A stretch of 59,200 bases of DNA from Oscillatoria sp. (GTDB lineage: Bacteria > Cyanobacteriota > Cyanobacteriia > Cyanobacteriales > Laspinemataceae). How positions within the stretch are numbered: position 1 is the stretch's first letter; the number at the start of each line of letters is the position of its first letter. Below are positions 35,214 through 43,548 of the stretch, piece by piece. Under the pieces are notes generated by a model, which ran no database searches, was not told the origin of the DNA, and was given only the letters and a program-made list of their open reading frames with translations. The translations under genes and the position numbers were made by a program. The stretch covers positions 1-59,200 of the forward strand of contig JAABSJ010000009.1 of assembly GCA_011390515.1 (NCBI GenBank), read 5' to 3'.

Positions 35214-37322
35214 ATGTTACTATTTAAACCCGAAGATTGTTTAATTTTAGTGGTAGATGACGTCAGACAAAATCTCCAGGTCATTGGTGAAATATTAGAA
35301 GTAGCCGGGTATGAAACGACTTTTGCCCCTAGCGGTCAACAAGCTTTATCTCGGGTGGAAAGCGCCCATCCGGATCTGATTCTTCTGGATTTGATGATGC
35401 CAGAAATGAGCGGACTGGAAGTTTGTGAAATTTTAAAGAACAACCCGGAGTTTAGCGAAATTCCAATTATTTTTTTAACCGCTAGTAATGAAATAGAAAA
35501 TCTACTCGAAGCCTTCAAAAATGGGGCCAATGATTATATTACCAAACCGTTTCGATCTGAGGAAATCCTGGTCAGAATTGAAGCCCAGTTAACCAATCAA
35601 AAACTCAAGCAAAAGCTAGAAGAAAAAAATCAGGAACTTGAGACCGAAATCGGGGTTAGGCGACGGACAGAAGAAGCCCTGAAACAGGCGGTAGAGTTAG
35701 CGAATGCGGCGAATCGGGCTAAAAGTAGCTTTCTCGCGAACATGAGCCATGAGTTACGGACTCCTCTGAATGCGATTCTCGGGTTCACTCAATTGTTGAG
35801 CCATAGTTCTAACTTAACTCGCGAACAAAAAAATAATTTAGGCATTATTCATCGCAGTGGAGAACATCTTCTTAACTTAATTAATGATATTTTGGATTTA
35901 GCTAAAATTGAAAATTATGACGACAAAGTGCCGATTAATTTGACGCAATTTATCTTAAAAGATATGTTGGTCGAACTGGAAGAAATGTTTCGCCTCAAGC
36001 TCCGGGAAAAAGGGTTGATGCTAGACATTATCGTAGAGAACCGGGTTCCCATTGCCATCGAGAGCGATCGCCTCAAACTCCGGCAAATTTTAATCAACCT
36101 TTTGAGCAATGCGATTAAATTCACCCCCTCGGGAGAAATTAAATTGCGCGTGAATGCCATCATCGACCCGGGAAACACCTTTTTAAGTTTTGAAATAACC
36201 GATACCGGCAAAGGGATTAGTCCCGAGGAACTCAGTAAGCTATTCCAGCCTTTTGTACAGACGGAAACGGGCATAGCAGCGGCAGAAGGGACGGGACTTG
36301 GGTTAGTGATCTGCCGTAAATATGTCCGCCTGTTAGGAGGTGAGATTACCGTCAGTTCTCAACCCAATGTGGGAACAACCTTTAAATTTCAAATTGCTGT
36401 TAAGCCTGTGGAATCAACAAACTCCTCTACAGGGCAAAATTGGTCCCCGCGAGTCGTGGCGATCTCCCCCAATCAACCCACCTATCGGATTTTGGTGGCT
36501 GATGACCAAGCCACTAACCGGGAACTGCTGACTACGATGCTTTCATCCGTGGGATTTGAGGTGAGAGAAGCCACAAATGGTCAAGAAGCTGTTGAAATTT
36601 ACCACAGTTTTGACCCCCATTTAATCTGGATGGATCTGCGAATGCCTATCCTGAATGGATGCGAAGCCACCCAACAAATTAAAGCAACTTCTCAAGGGTC
36701 AATCCCCACCATTATCGCAGTGACTGCCAGTGTTTTTGAGGAAGAGAAAGCGGCTATCTTATCGGCTGGATACGACGATTTCCTGATTAAACCCATTCAA
36801 GAATCTAAGGTTTTTGAAAAAATTGCTGAACACTTGAGGGTTTCCTACGTTTATGAAGAAATGACCTCTATTTTAACTGACCAGTTGCACTCAAGAGAAA
36901 CCCAATGGAAAAATTTAAAAAAATTACCTACTTTCCTGATTTGTGAGCTAGAATACGCGACTTTGGCCTTGGATGATGAAGGACTCAATCGCTTGGTTTC
37001 AGAAATTCCTTCAGAATGCGACGAACTGGAACAAATTATTCGAGATTGCCTAGAAAATTTTGATTATTCTACCATTTTGGATGCGATTAAATCCGCTAAA
37101 GCTGAAAGGTTTGCTCACTCCCACCTCACCAGTCAATGGATTATCCAGATGACTCAGGCGATCTACACTGCTGATTCCAGTGAAATTAAACACCTGATTG
37201 CTCAACTCCAACCCGAAAACAAGGAATTAGCCGAACAGTTAGAATATTATGTAGCGAATTTAGATTATAAAAATATTCTCCAGGCGATCGCCGAAATTGA
37301 AGAACCCCCCCCTCAAAATTAA
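35214..37322 (+). CDS. Cytosolic hybrid kinase REC-HisKA-HATPase-REC
   Basis: The 702 residues contain REC1 (about 10-125, acidic pocket VVDD and phospho-acceptor Asp59 in LILLDLMMPEM), a coiled linker (130-165), HisKA with His179 (NMSHELRTPLNAILGF), HATPase with LINLLSNAIKFT, DTGKGIS and GTGLGLVI, REC2 (424-540, Asp474 in MDLRMP) and a helical C-terminal tail of about 160 residues. There is no membrane segment. It starts 253 bp after the giant kinase on the same strand and its first receiver is a plausible phosphate acceptor from it. Output partner not visible. Confidence 0.92.
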   Translation: MLLFKPEDCLILVVDDVRQNLQVIGEILEVAGYETTFAPSGQQALSRVESAHPDLILLDLMMPEMSGLEVCEILKNNPEFSEIPIIFLTASNEIENLLEAFKNGANDYITKPFRSEEILVRIEAQLTNQKLKQKLEEKNQELETEIGVRRRTEEALKQAVELANAANRAKSSFLANMSHELRTPLNAILGFTQLLSHSSNLTREQKNNLGIIHRSGEHLLNLINDILDLAKIENYDDKVPINLTQFILKDMLVELEEMFRLKLREKGLMLDIIVENRVPIAIESDRLKLRQILINLLSNAIKFTPSGEIKLRVNAIIDPGNTFLSFEITDTGKGISPEELSKLFQPFVQTETGIAAAEGTGLGLVICRKYVRLLGGEITVSSQPNVGTTFKFQIAVKPVESTNSSTGQNWSPRVVAISPNQPTYRILVADDQATNRELLTTMLSSVGFEVREATNGQEAVEIYHSFDPHLIWMDLRMPILNGCEATQQIKATSQGSIPTIIAVTASVFEEEKAAILSAGYDDFLIKPIQESKVFEKIAEHLRVSYVYEEMTSILTDQLHSRETQWKNLKKLPTFLICELEYATLALDDEGLNRLVSEIPSECDELEQIIRDCLENFDYSTILDAIKSAKAERFAHSHLTSQWIIQMTQAIYTADSSEIKHLIAQLQPENKELAEQLEYYVANLDYKNILQAIAEIEEPPPQN

Positions 37323-37408
37323 TTCACCCCATGATGTTTCCTGATTCATCTTTCTGTATCCCCTATTCCCCAATAACCTCCTCCGATTCATCATTTCCCC
37401 TCTGAACC

Positions 37409-38677
37409 TTAAACCCGCTCACCCCAATTCTCCAGTTCCCAAGTGGTGATGGAAGGTTGGGTTTGCGCGAGTAATCTGCCTCGCGCCATCACATATCTCA
37501 CCGGAGGACGACGGCGCAACACCTCCCATTTACTCTCCGCTTCCCAGATGATTAAATTGGCCGGTTTACCCATTTCCAAACCATAATCCTGTTCAATTTG
37601 GAGCGTTTTGGCTCCGTGAGTCGTGACCATATCATAACAGGCATTGATTTCCTCAACCCCAGTCATTTGGCAAACATGAAGCGCCATATAAGCCACATCC
37701 AGCATATTTCCGGTCCCTAAACTGTACCAAGGATCCTGAATACAATCCTGTCCTAAAGAAACATTTAAACCGTTTTGCCATAATTCTTTGACTCGGGTGA
37801 TACCGCGCCGCTTGGGATAGGTATCGGTCCGTCCTTGCAGGGTAATATTAATTAAGGGATTCGCCACAAAGTTAATCTGCGATCGCCTCAAAAATCCCAT
37901 CAATTTATGGGCATAAGCATTATTATAAGACCCAAAAGCCGTGGTATGAGAAGCGGTAACTCGCTCACCTAAACCACTGCGAAGGGCACAAGCGGCCACG
38001 ACTTCCAAAAAGCGCGATTGGTCATCATCAATTTCATCGCAGTGCAGATCAATTAGTCGGTCATATTGTTGCGCCAGTTCAAAGATGCGATGAACCGATC
38101 GCACCCCATCCTCCCGGGTCAATTCATAATGGGGAATCCCCCCCACCCCATCGGCACCCAATTTTAACGCTTCCTCCAGCAATTCTTCCGTCTGCACCGC
38201 GCCATAAATCCCATCTTGGGGAAAGGCCACCACTTGCAATGTGACAAATTCTTTAATCCCCTCTCTCACTTCCAACATCGCCTGTAACGCGGTGAGGTCT
38301 GGGGTACTCACATCCACATGGGTGCGAACGAATAACACCCCCTGAGATGCCAATTGTTTCAAGGTGGCGATCGCCCTTTGCTTGACATCCTCCCGGGTCA
38401 ATTTGGGCTTGCGTTCCCCCCAAATTTCAATCCCCTCAAACAAGGTACCGCTTTGATTAAACCGGGGTTCTCCAGCCGTTAAGGCGGAATCTAAATGAAT
38501 GTGAGATTCCACCAACGGAGGACTAACCAACTGGCCCTTAACATTCAGTTCCCGAGGGGCTTCTTCCGAGAGTTGCGGGGCGATCGCCGAGATCCGCCCC
38601 TGTTCCACCTGAATATCGACCCGTTCCCCAGTCAGTAAGCGACAGTCCCGCAAGATTAAGCGATCGCCCTCTACCAT
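37409..38677 (-). CDS. codA: Cytosine deaminase-like amidohydrolase
   Basis: The 422-residue protein aligns along its whole length with E. coli CodA (recalled), which converts cytosine to uracil. Metal ligands are His59 and His61 (VESHIHLD), His212 (LHCDE) and Asp311; catalytic residues are Glu215 and His244 (ASHTT). SGTLFEGIE and DTYPKRRGITRVKE are typical. The metal-site loop reads GQDCIQDPWY where CodA has GHDDVFDPWY, so the residue equivalent to the specificity residue Asp314 is Cys312. Another pyrimidine, pterin or triazine substrate is thus possible. A DMT permease gene lies upstream on the same strand. Confidence 0.85.
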   Translation of the reverse strand: MVEGDRLILRDCRLLTGERVDIQVEQGRISAIAPQLSEEAPRELNVKGQLVSPPLVESHIHLDSALTAGEPRFNQSGTLFEGIEIWGERKPKLTREDVKQRAIATLKQLASQGVLFVRTHVDVSTPDLTALQAMLEVREGIKEFVTLQVVAFPQDGIYGAVQTEELLEEALKLGADGVGGIPHYELTREDGVRSVHRIFELAQQYDRLIDLHCDEIDDDQSRFLEVVAACALRSGLGERVTASHTTAFGSYNNAYAHKLMGFLRRSQINFVANPLINITLQGRTDTYPKRRGITRVKELWQNGLNVSLGQDCIQDPWYSLGTGNMLDVAYMALHVCQMTGVEEINACYDMVTTHGAKTLQIEQDYGLEMGKPANLIIWEAESKWEVLRRRPPVRYVMARGRLLAQTQPSITTWELENWGERV

Positions 38678-38722
38678 GTTTTATCCCTGAATTGGCTAAT
38701 TGTTCTCTAATGATGCTCTTTA

Positions 38723-38776
38723 GGAGTGCGAGCATCTTGCTCGCTCTATTCGTAGCGAGCAAGATGCTCGCACTCC
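38723..38776. repeat. 23-bp perfect inverted repeat (family E relative)
   Basis: The arms begin GGAGTGCGAGCATCTTGCTC and are exact complements over 23 bp, with an 8-base loop. It sits between the DMT permease gene and codA on their shared strand and could attenuate read-through or protect a 3' end. Confidence 0.75.
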
Positions 38777-38792
38777 CAAAAATCCCGCCGTA

Positions 38793-39785
38793 TTAATCAT
38801 ACCAATCTTCCCGAACCATTGGTTCAGTAATTAAGACTAATAACCCTAAAATGACAATCACTAAAGCAAAGATTTGTTTGAGATTTAAGAAATCCTGAAT
38901 CAGGATTGAGCCAAATAGAACAAACAACGCCGGGATACTGGCGATCGCAATCGCCCCCCGAGTCACCCCAGCGAGTAAAATTCCATAAGCGGTGAAAGAA
39001 TAACCCACCAAGGTTAAAATACCTAAAATCAAACTCCCCACCATCACACGGGGTAACTCCGACAGTGGCATCGAGATCACGGTCCCGGGTAACGGGAGGA
39101 TTAAACTCAGGGACGCGAATCCCAACAGGGTTGCCAAGGCGATCGCACTAAAGGGGAGGGGATGAAGCGATCGCGTCCCTCGATAAGTCAATAGCAAATA
39201 ACTGGCAAACGCAATTCCCCCCACAATTGCCGCCAGAATTCCCAAAACCCCTTGAATCAGAGTCGCGGCAAACATAGCTGGAACTTTTAAAGCGAATAAA
39301 CTGCCAATGGTGACAATTGTCATCGCCGTAATTCGGGTTTGATGAGGACGATATCCCCAGAATTTCCAGGCCCCGAGAGTAGTTAAGATGGGATAAATCA
39401 GGAAAAATCCCACCACTACCCCCGGGGGAATTTGCCAACAGCCAATGGCGATCGCCTCCCATGCCACAAACAGGGAGAATCCACTGAGGATGGCAAGCTT
39501 TAATACCTTGGTATTTTCTCCCCTGAATATCTTCTGGAGTTCTTGTCCCAGTTGCGGATAATAAAATTTTCCCAGGATTGGAATACCCGCCACGGAAACG
39601 AGGGCTTGTATCCAGAAAATTAACTGCCAATTCCCCGGCGTCTGGGGAAGCAATCCACCCCATTCAATCGTTCCGAAGATAAATTTTTCCTGGAACATCA
39701 TCTCGACGAAAATAGGAAACAACGCTAACTGCACCGCAGCCAGCATCAGCAACCATAAACCCGACTGAATATAAGATAATCGCAT
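38793..39785 (-). CDS. DMT-superfamily (EamA-type) permease
   Basis: The 330-residue protein has about ten hydrophobic helices in two homologous halves, as in EamA transporters (second-half signature around LVGYSFTAYGILLAGVTRGAIAI and LFGSILIQDFLNLKQ). It would export or import small metabolites across the plasma membrane. The substrate is not evident. The location upstream of the deaminase gene invites the guess of a nucleobase-related substrate, but the inverted repeat between them argues that cotranscription is not tight. Confidence 0.83.
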   Translation of the reverse strand: MRLSYIQSGLWLLMLAAVQLALFPIFVEMMFQEKFIFGTIEWGGLLPQTPGNWQLIFWIQALVSVAGIPILGKFYYPQLGQELQKIFRGENTKVLKLAILSGFSLFVAWEAIAIGCWQIPPGVVVGFFLIYPILTTLGAWKFWGYRPHQTRITAMTIVTIGSLFALKVPAMFAATLIQGVLGILAAIVGGIAFASYLLLTYRGTRSLHPLPFSAIALATLLGFASLSLILPLPGTVISMPLSELPRVMVGSLILGILTLVGYSFTAYGILLAGVTRGAIAIASIPALFVLFGSILIQDFLNLKQIFALVIVILGLLVLITEPMVREDWYD

Positions 39786-39891
39786 AGATTGGCAGGATTG
39801 GAGTGAGTTTTACGCCCTAAATCAGGCCGATTTAGCAAGGGTGAGCGCGGGCTATAACGGGTCTAAATCCTGATGACTATAGAATGCAGAA

Positions 39892-39911
39892 GTGGGAGCA
39901 TCTTGCTCCCT
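39892..39911. repeat. Short palindrome of family E
   Basis: GTGGGAGCATCTTGCTCCCT is the inverted form of the 22610 and 40137 copies. Together with 40137 it brackets the two element D copies. Confidence 0.6.
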
Positions 39912-39918
39912 CCTGCTA

Positions 39919-40133
39919 TATAGCATTCCTTGCGTGCCGTTGTGGAAGACGATGGCGGCCCCCAACCGTCGGCGGCCCAGAACATCCGAGGGTCCATGAA
40001 AATGTTACAAATCATTTAGGACTGCTATAGCATTCCTTGCGTGCCGTTGTGGAAGACGATGGCGGCCCCTCTCCCCTCTCCCAGAACATCCGAGGGTCCA
40101 TGAAAATGTTACAAATCAGTTAGGACTGCTATA
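39919..40133 (+). repeat. Two tandem copies of element D
   Basis: Copy one (39919-40029) and copy two (from 40026) overlap by the shared TATA, each starting TATAGCATTCCTTGCGTGCC and ending TTAGGACTGCTATA. Terminal inverted repeats read TATAGCATTCCT and TATAGCAGTCCT. The two copies are almost identical except that the ccccaaccgtcggcgg core of the first is replaced by cctctcccctctc in the second. Both carry gaacatccgagggtccatga. No ORF is present. Confidence 0.8.
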
Positions 40134-40136
40134 TCA

Positions 40137-40158
40137 GGGAGCAAGATGCTCCCACTCC
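40137..40158. repeat. Short palindrome of family E
   Basis: GGGAGCAAGATGCTCCC followed by ACTCC starts four bases after the second element D copy. It is identical to the 22610 copy, which also lies close to an element D. Confidence 0.65.
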
Positions 40159-40214
40159 CTGTTTCTTGTCCCCTAGATGTGAGCGGCTACCGCTCCCTTA
40201 GTCCCCTGATCAAT

Positions 40215-40649
40215 TTATTCTAAACCCTGACTCCGAACTTCTATGCCACTGCTGCCCTGAAGAACTGCACCTGTAAAGTCAGTGCCATTCATATTAGCAC
40301 TGACTAAAATCGCATCTTGAAGATTCGCACCGCTAAGATTGGCATAACTGAGGTTGCTACTAAACAAATTCGTCTCAATTAAAATGGCATCTTGAAGGTC
40401 AGCAGCGGTTAAATTGGCATCCATCAGATTGGCTTGGCTGAGAATAGCTTTGCGCAAATTGGCCCCAATCAAATCAGCCCCCCGTAAATCTAACCCGGTG
40501 AGATCCGCACCACTGAGGTCACAGTTTCGACATTCATTCCCGGTTTGTAGTTGCAAGAGATGCTCGGGGTTAGCACTCAAAGCCATATTAGGAAATATCC
40601 CCAGTTGAATCAATCCGACTGCTGTTACTACTGTGATTCGTTTTAACAT
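40215..40649 (-). CDS. Small exported pentapeptide-repeat protein
   Basis: The 144-residue product has a signal peptide (residues about 6-25, ending ALSA). It then has the module LLQLQTGNECRNCDLSGADL, about 16 A(D/N)LxG-type pentapeptides, and a short tail. The L..T..C..C.L.GA.L module right after the signal is shared with the 355-residue protein at 20237, so both belong to one exported subgroup. The CxxC-like pair may bind metal or form a disulphide. Function is unknown. Confidence 0.85.
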   Translation of the reverse strand: MLKRITVVTAVGLIQLGIFPNMALSANPEHLLQLQTGNECRNCDLSGADLTGLDLRGADLIGANLRKAILSQANLMDANLTAADLQDAILIETNLFSSNLSYANLSGANLQDAILVSANMNGTDFTGAVLQGSSGIEVRSQGLE

Positions 40650-40692
40650 GACTTCACCCTGAATAGGAGGGAAACGAACTGACTTTTTCCCT

Positions 40693-42435
40693 CTAAGTTA
40701 AATCGGTTTCATTGGGAAAAACTGGATCTTGTGCCAGTTTTTCATGGAGGCGGTTGCGCTTTTCGATCGCATCGGTACAGGTGGGATCAACTTCGAGGGC
40801 CACGCCGTAGGATCGCGCAGCTTCGGGATAGCGGTGCAATTTCTCCAAGCATTCTCCTCGGCGCAACCAAGCTGGGGAGTGGGTGGGTTTCATTTGGATC
40901 ACCGTATCATAAGCGCCGATCGCCTGGGGATATTGACCAATTTTACTCAGAACCCGCCCTCGTTTCATCCAAGGTTCATAATGATTGGGCCAGATGGCGA
41001 TCGCCTGGTCATAAGCCACAATGGCATCAATATACCGTTGCGCTAAGGAGAGTAAATCCCCTCGTTTCATCCAGGCTTGAGCATCGTTGGGTTTGACTTC
41101 GATCACTTTCGCAAAGGCATCGAGGGCTTCCGGATAGCGTTCGAGTTTTTCCAACACTTCGGACCGCTTCACCCAGGACCGATACAGAAACATCGGTTCT
41201 TGGGTAACTTGGACAACTTTTTCATAAGCAGTTAGGGCTTCTTCGTATTTTTGAAGTTGCTCTAAAGCCATTCCTCGGTGATACCAAGCTTCGGGAAAAT
41301 TCGGCTGAATTTGAATCGCATTACTCAGGGCTTGAATGGCATCTTTATAGCGGCCCATCCCATACAAAGCCATACCCCGACCTAACCAAGCGGTGGATAA
41401 ATTGGGATTAATTTTGGTAGCTTGGTCGAAGGAAGTTAAAGCCAGTTCATACTGACCGGCATCGGAGAGGGCAATGCCTCGATTCATCCACGCTTCGGGC
41501 CAGTTGGGATGTAATTCAATGGCTTTATCAAAACAGCCGATCGCCGCTTCTACCCATTGATGTTTGAGGGCGCGGCCTTTATAAAACCAAACTAAGGGAT
41601 TGCTGGGGGAGAATTGAATCACCCGATCAAAGGAGGCGACGGCTTCGGTATAGCGTTGCAACTTTTCCAAGGCGACGCCGCGATTAAACCAGGAGGCGGC
41701 ATTCTCTGGGACCAGTTGCAGGGTGCGATCGTAAGCGGTGACGGCTTCGGCGTAGCGTTGCAGGCGATCGAGGGCGACTCCTTGATTGAACCAAGCGGCT
41801 GGGTTTTGGGGGTCTAGGGTGACGGATTGTTCCAAGGAGGTTAGGGCCTGTTCCGGGCGATCGAGGGAGAGGAAGGTCAGACCTCGGTAATACCATCCGC
41901 TAGAGAGTTTGGGTTTAAGTTTGACGACTTTATTAAAGGCAGTCACGGCGGATTTGTATTGTTGGAGTTCTAAGAGCGATCGCCCTCGGAAATACCAAGC
42001 TTCATATTGATTGCTATTAATTTGAATACTTTGATCCAAGGAGGCCAAGGCTTCCTGATATCGGGTTAAATGAAAGAGACACCGACCTCTGAAGGTCCAG
42101 CCCCAATAATCATCGGGGTTGACTTGAATCGCCCCATCATAACCGGCGATCGCCTCTTCATAGCGATGTAAATTCATCAGGGCCGTGCCGCGTTTCAGCA
42201 AAGCCCGATGCATGGTGGGCTTTTTTTGAATGGCTTTGTCATAAAAGGCGACTGCCCCGGCATAATTTTTTTGTTCATACAGTCGGTTCCCTCTTTCATA
42301 GTCAGAACCCGCCCCCAGTAAGTGGTTGACCCAGGACCACACCGGGGCAATCGGTTTCGCCGGAGGTGAACTTTCCGGGGGCGATGGAGGTGGGGTTAAC
42401 CCTTCGGGGGGCTGCAATTCGTCAAATTCGGTCAT
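40693..42435 (-). CDS. TPR-repeat protein
   Basis: The 580 residues contain a proline-rich N-terminus (residues 1-30), a short amphipathic or weakly hydrophobic segment, and then about 15 tandem 34-residue TPRs from near residue 45 to 560. Each has the W-x-x-x-G-x-A-L-x-x-L-x-R-Y-x-E-A-x-x-(S/A)-(F/Y)-D-(K/R) pattern. There is no catalytic domain. It should act as a protein-binding scaffold in the cytosol or at a membrane. The high sequence regularity of the repeats suggests recent internal duplication. Confidence 0.9.
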   Translation of the reverse strand: MTEFDELQPPEGLTPPPSPPESSPPAKPIAPVWSWVNHLLGAGSDYERGNRLYEQKNYAGAVAFYDKAIQKKPTMHRALLKRGTALMNLHRYEEAIAGYDGAIQVNPDDYWGWTFRGRCLFHLTRYQEALASLDQSIQINSNQYEAWYFRGRSLLELQQYKSAVTAFNKVVKLKPKLSSGWYYRGLTFLSLDRPEQALTSLEQSVTLDPQNPAAWFNQGVALDRLQRYAEAVTAYDRTLQLVPENAASWFNRGVALEKLQRYTEAVASFDRVIQFSPSNPLVWFYKGRALKHQWVEAAIGCFDKAIELHPNWPEAWMNRGIALSDAGQYELALTSFDQATKINPNLSTAWLGRGMALYGMGRYKDAIQALSNAIQIQPNFPEAWYHRGMALEQLQKYEEALTAYEKVVQVTQEPMFLYRSWVKRSEVLEKLERYPEALDAFAKVIEVKPNDAQAWMKRGDLLSLAQRYIDAIVAYDQAIAIWPNHYEPWMKRGRVLSKIGQYPQAIGAYDTVIQMKPTHSPAWLRRGECLEKLHRYPEAARSYGVALEVDPTCTDAIEKRNRLHEKLAQDPVFPNETDLT

Positions 42436-42644
42436 AATTAACGAGGGCTAGGTTCTCAACAGAGGACGGGCGATGGGCGATCGCCCAAAGACTGACTAGA
42501 TATTTTTTCCCGGCGATCGGCGATTAATCCAGGGTGATGAGCTTGAACGACTGACCAAAGCTTAACCGACTGCTGATCTCTACTTAATTTTGACATATAG
42601 CGAACCCTTCCTCTGCTCTAGGATTCTCGTTCAGTACCGGGAAG

Positions 42645-42780
42645 AGAAACTGGGTCGGTTTACTCATTTTTGGCAGGACTTACGCAGATTTTGATAATTC
42701 CCCCTAAATGTAGCCGCGAGCAAGCGAATCGCCAGAGGGAAAAGAAACCGGGTCGGTTTACTCATTTTTGGCAGGACTTA
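42645..42780 (+). repeat. 38-bp direct repeat pair around a decayed family B palindrome
   Basis: The block AGAAAC(T/C)GGGTCGGTTT, continuing ACTCATTTTTGGCAGGACTTA, occurs at 42645-42682 and again at 42743-42780, about 98 bp apart. Between them lies a degenerate family B palindrome (42702-42733). This looks like a tandem duplication of palindrome plus flank. Confidence 0.7.
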
Positions 42781-42800
42781 GACATTTTTGGAGAACCCAC

Positions 42801-42843
42801 CCTAAATGTAGAGGCGAGCAAGCGAATCGCCTCTACATTTAGG
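42801..42843. repeat. Family B palindrome
   Basis: The arms CCTAAATGTAGAGGCGA and GAATCGCCTCTACATTTAGG pair around gcaagc. It is preceded by the CAGGACTTA flank typical of this family. Confidence 0.8.
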
Positions 42844-42895
42844 TTTCAATGTTCCAGATGGCGTAAGGGATTTCCATAAATAAAGTGGGGAATTA

Positions 42896-43015
42896 TACCA
42901 AATCCGGTTGTGAAAAGTCGGTTTTCTCTTCAGCCCGCGCCTGCTGGCTTCGTCTGCGAGTGCCCCACCCTTGAGGGTGCGGGTTTTTATAGACCTATTA
43001 CAACCGGATTCCGTA
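42896..43015 (+). repeat. Dispersed element A, intact copy with 3-bp direct repeats
   Basis: The element runs from TACCAAATCCGGTTGT to ACAACCGGATTCCGTA and is flanked by TTA at 42893-42895 and TTA at 43016-43018. It carries the usual core and the CCACCCTTGAGGGTGCGGG hairpin with TTTTT. This 120-bp copy is close to the apparent consensus. Confidence 0.82.
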
Positions 43016-43017
43016 TT

Positions 43018-43107
43018 AGAAGTTTTGCAGAATTGGAAAAGCCCCCCTTAATAAGGGGGGTTGGGGGGATCTCTGATAAAAGATTTTATTTTTTGGAGTT
43101 CCCTAAG
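43018..43107 (-). repeat. Dispersed repeat family C (copy 2, inverted)
   Basis: Read on the minus strand, it matches the 19938-20026 copy almost base for base: GGGAACTCCAAAAAATAAAA, GAGATCCCCCC, the C6/G6 hairpin and TTCTGCAAAACTTCT. It shares its first base with the target duplication of the neighbouring element A, so element A appears to have inserted at the end of the family C repeat. Confidence 0.75.
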
Positions 43108-43221
43108 TCCTAAGCCCCTAAAAAAAATACCCCCCAGATGGGAGATATTTAGATCAGTTAAGTTGTTGAGAATTTATACCCAGCCTTTAGCTGACCAGGC
43201 TGGGTCTCGAATCGCCTTCCC

Positions 43222-43548
43222 TTAATGGGCAAAAACAGGAACGCTCTTGAGTTCAGCAGTCAAACGGCTCAACATCGAACGTTGGCGTTTTTCACCTTTG
43301 ACTTGCCGATCCATCATCAGACGGCGCGCTTGTTCCGGTGCCGAGGTTTTTGCGGACTGCGGTTCACCAGTGGTCAACGCAACTCCCCGATACTTCATTT
43401 CCACGGTCGTTTGCTGGACCGGAGCTTTCTGCTGATTGCAGAATTTCCAATCTAACCCGCGATACTTACCAGCCAATTCGCCTTCGCTGATGGTATCAAC
43501 TTCTGCGGGAGTATATTCGTAAGTGGTGCCACGATATGAAAGTTTCAT
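43222..43548 (-). CDS. DUF4278 domain protein
   Basis: The 108-residue protein begins MKLSYRGTTYEYTPAEV, the hallmark of DUF4278, a small cyanobacterial family of unknown role. A second partial repeat of the motif, MKYRGVALTTGE, lies near residue 50, and the tail is basic (EQARRLMMDRQVKGEKRQRS). It is predicted to be cytosolic. An AGGAGG ribosome site lies seven bases before the ATG, and a promoter and a structured leader precede it, so strong or regulated expression is expected. Confidence 0.85.
   Translation of the reverse strand: MKLSYRGTTYEYTPAEVDTISEGELAGKYRGLDWKFCNQQKAPVQQTTVEMKYRGVALTTGEPQSAKTSAPEQARRLMMDRQVKGEKRQRSMLSRLTAELKSVPVFAH

Larger units (their letters stand above)
42436..43221. 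other. 0.8-kb repeat-rich intergenic region
   Basis: No gene is supported. The region stacks a 38-bp direct repeat with one decayed and one intact family B palindrome, an intact element A copy, and a family C repeat directly abutting it. It separates the TPR gene from the DUF4278 gene. Confidence 0.7.

Noticed and set aside
42896-43015. Element A as a possible tRNA or riboswitch
   Set aside because: It has no T-loop or acceptor pairing, and copies with matching flanking triplets at unrelated places indicate a mobile repeat instead.
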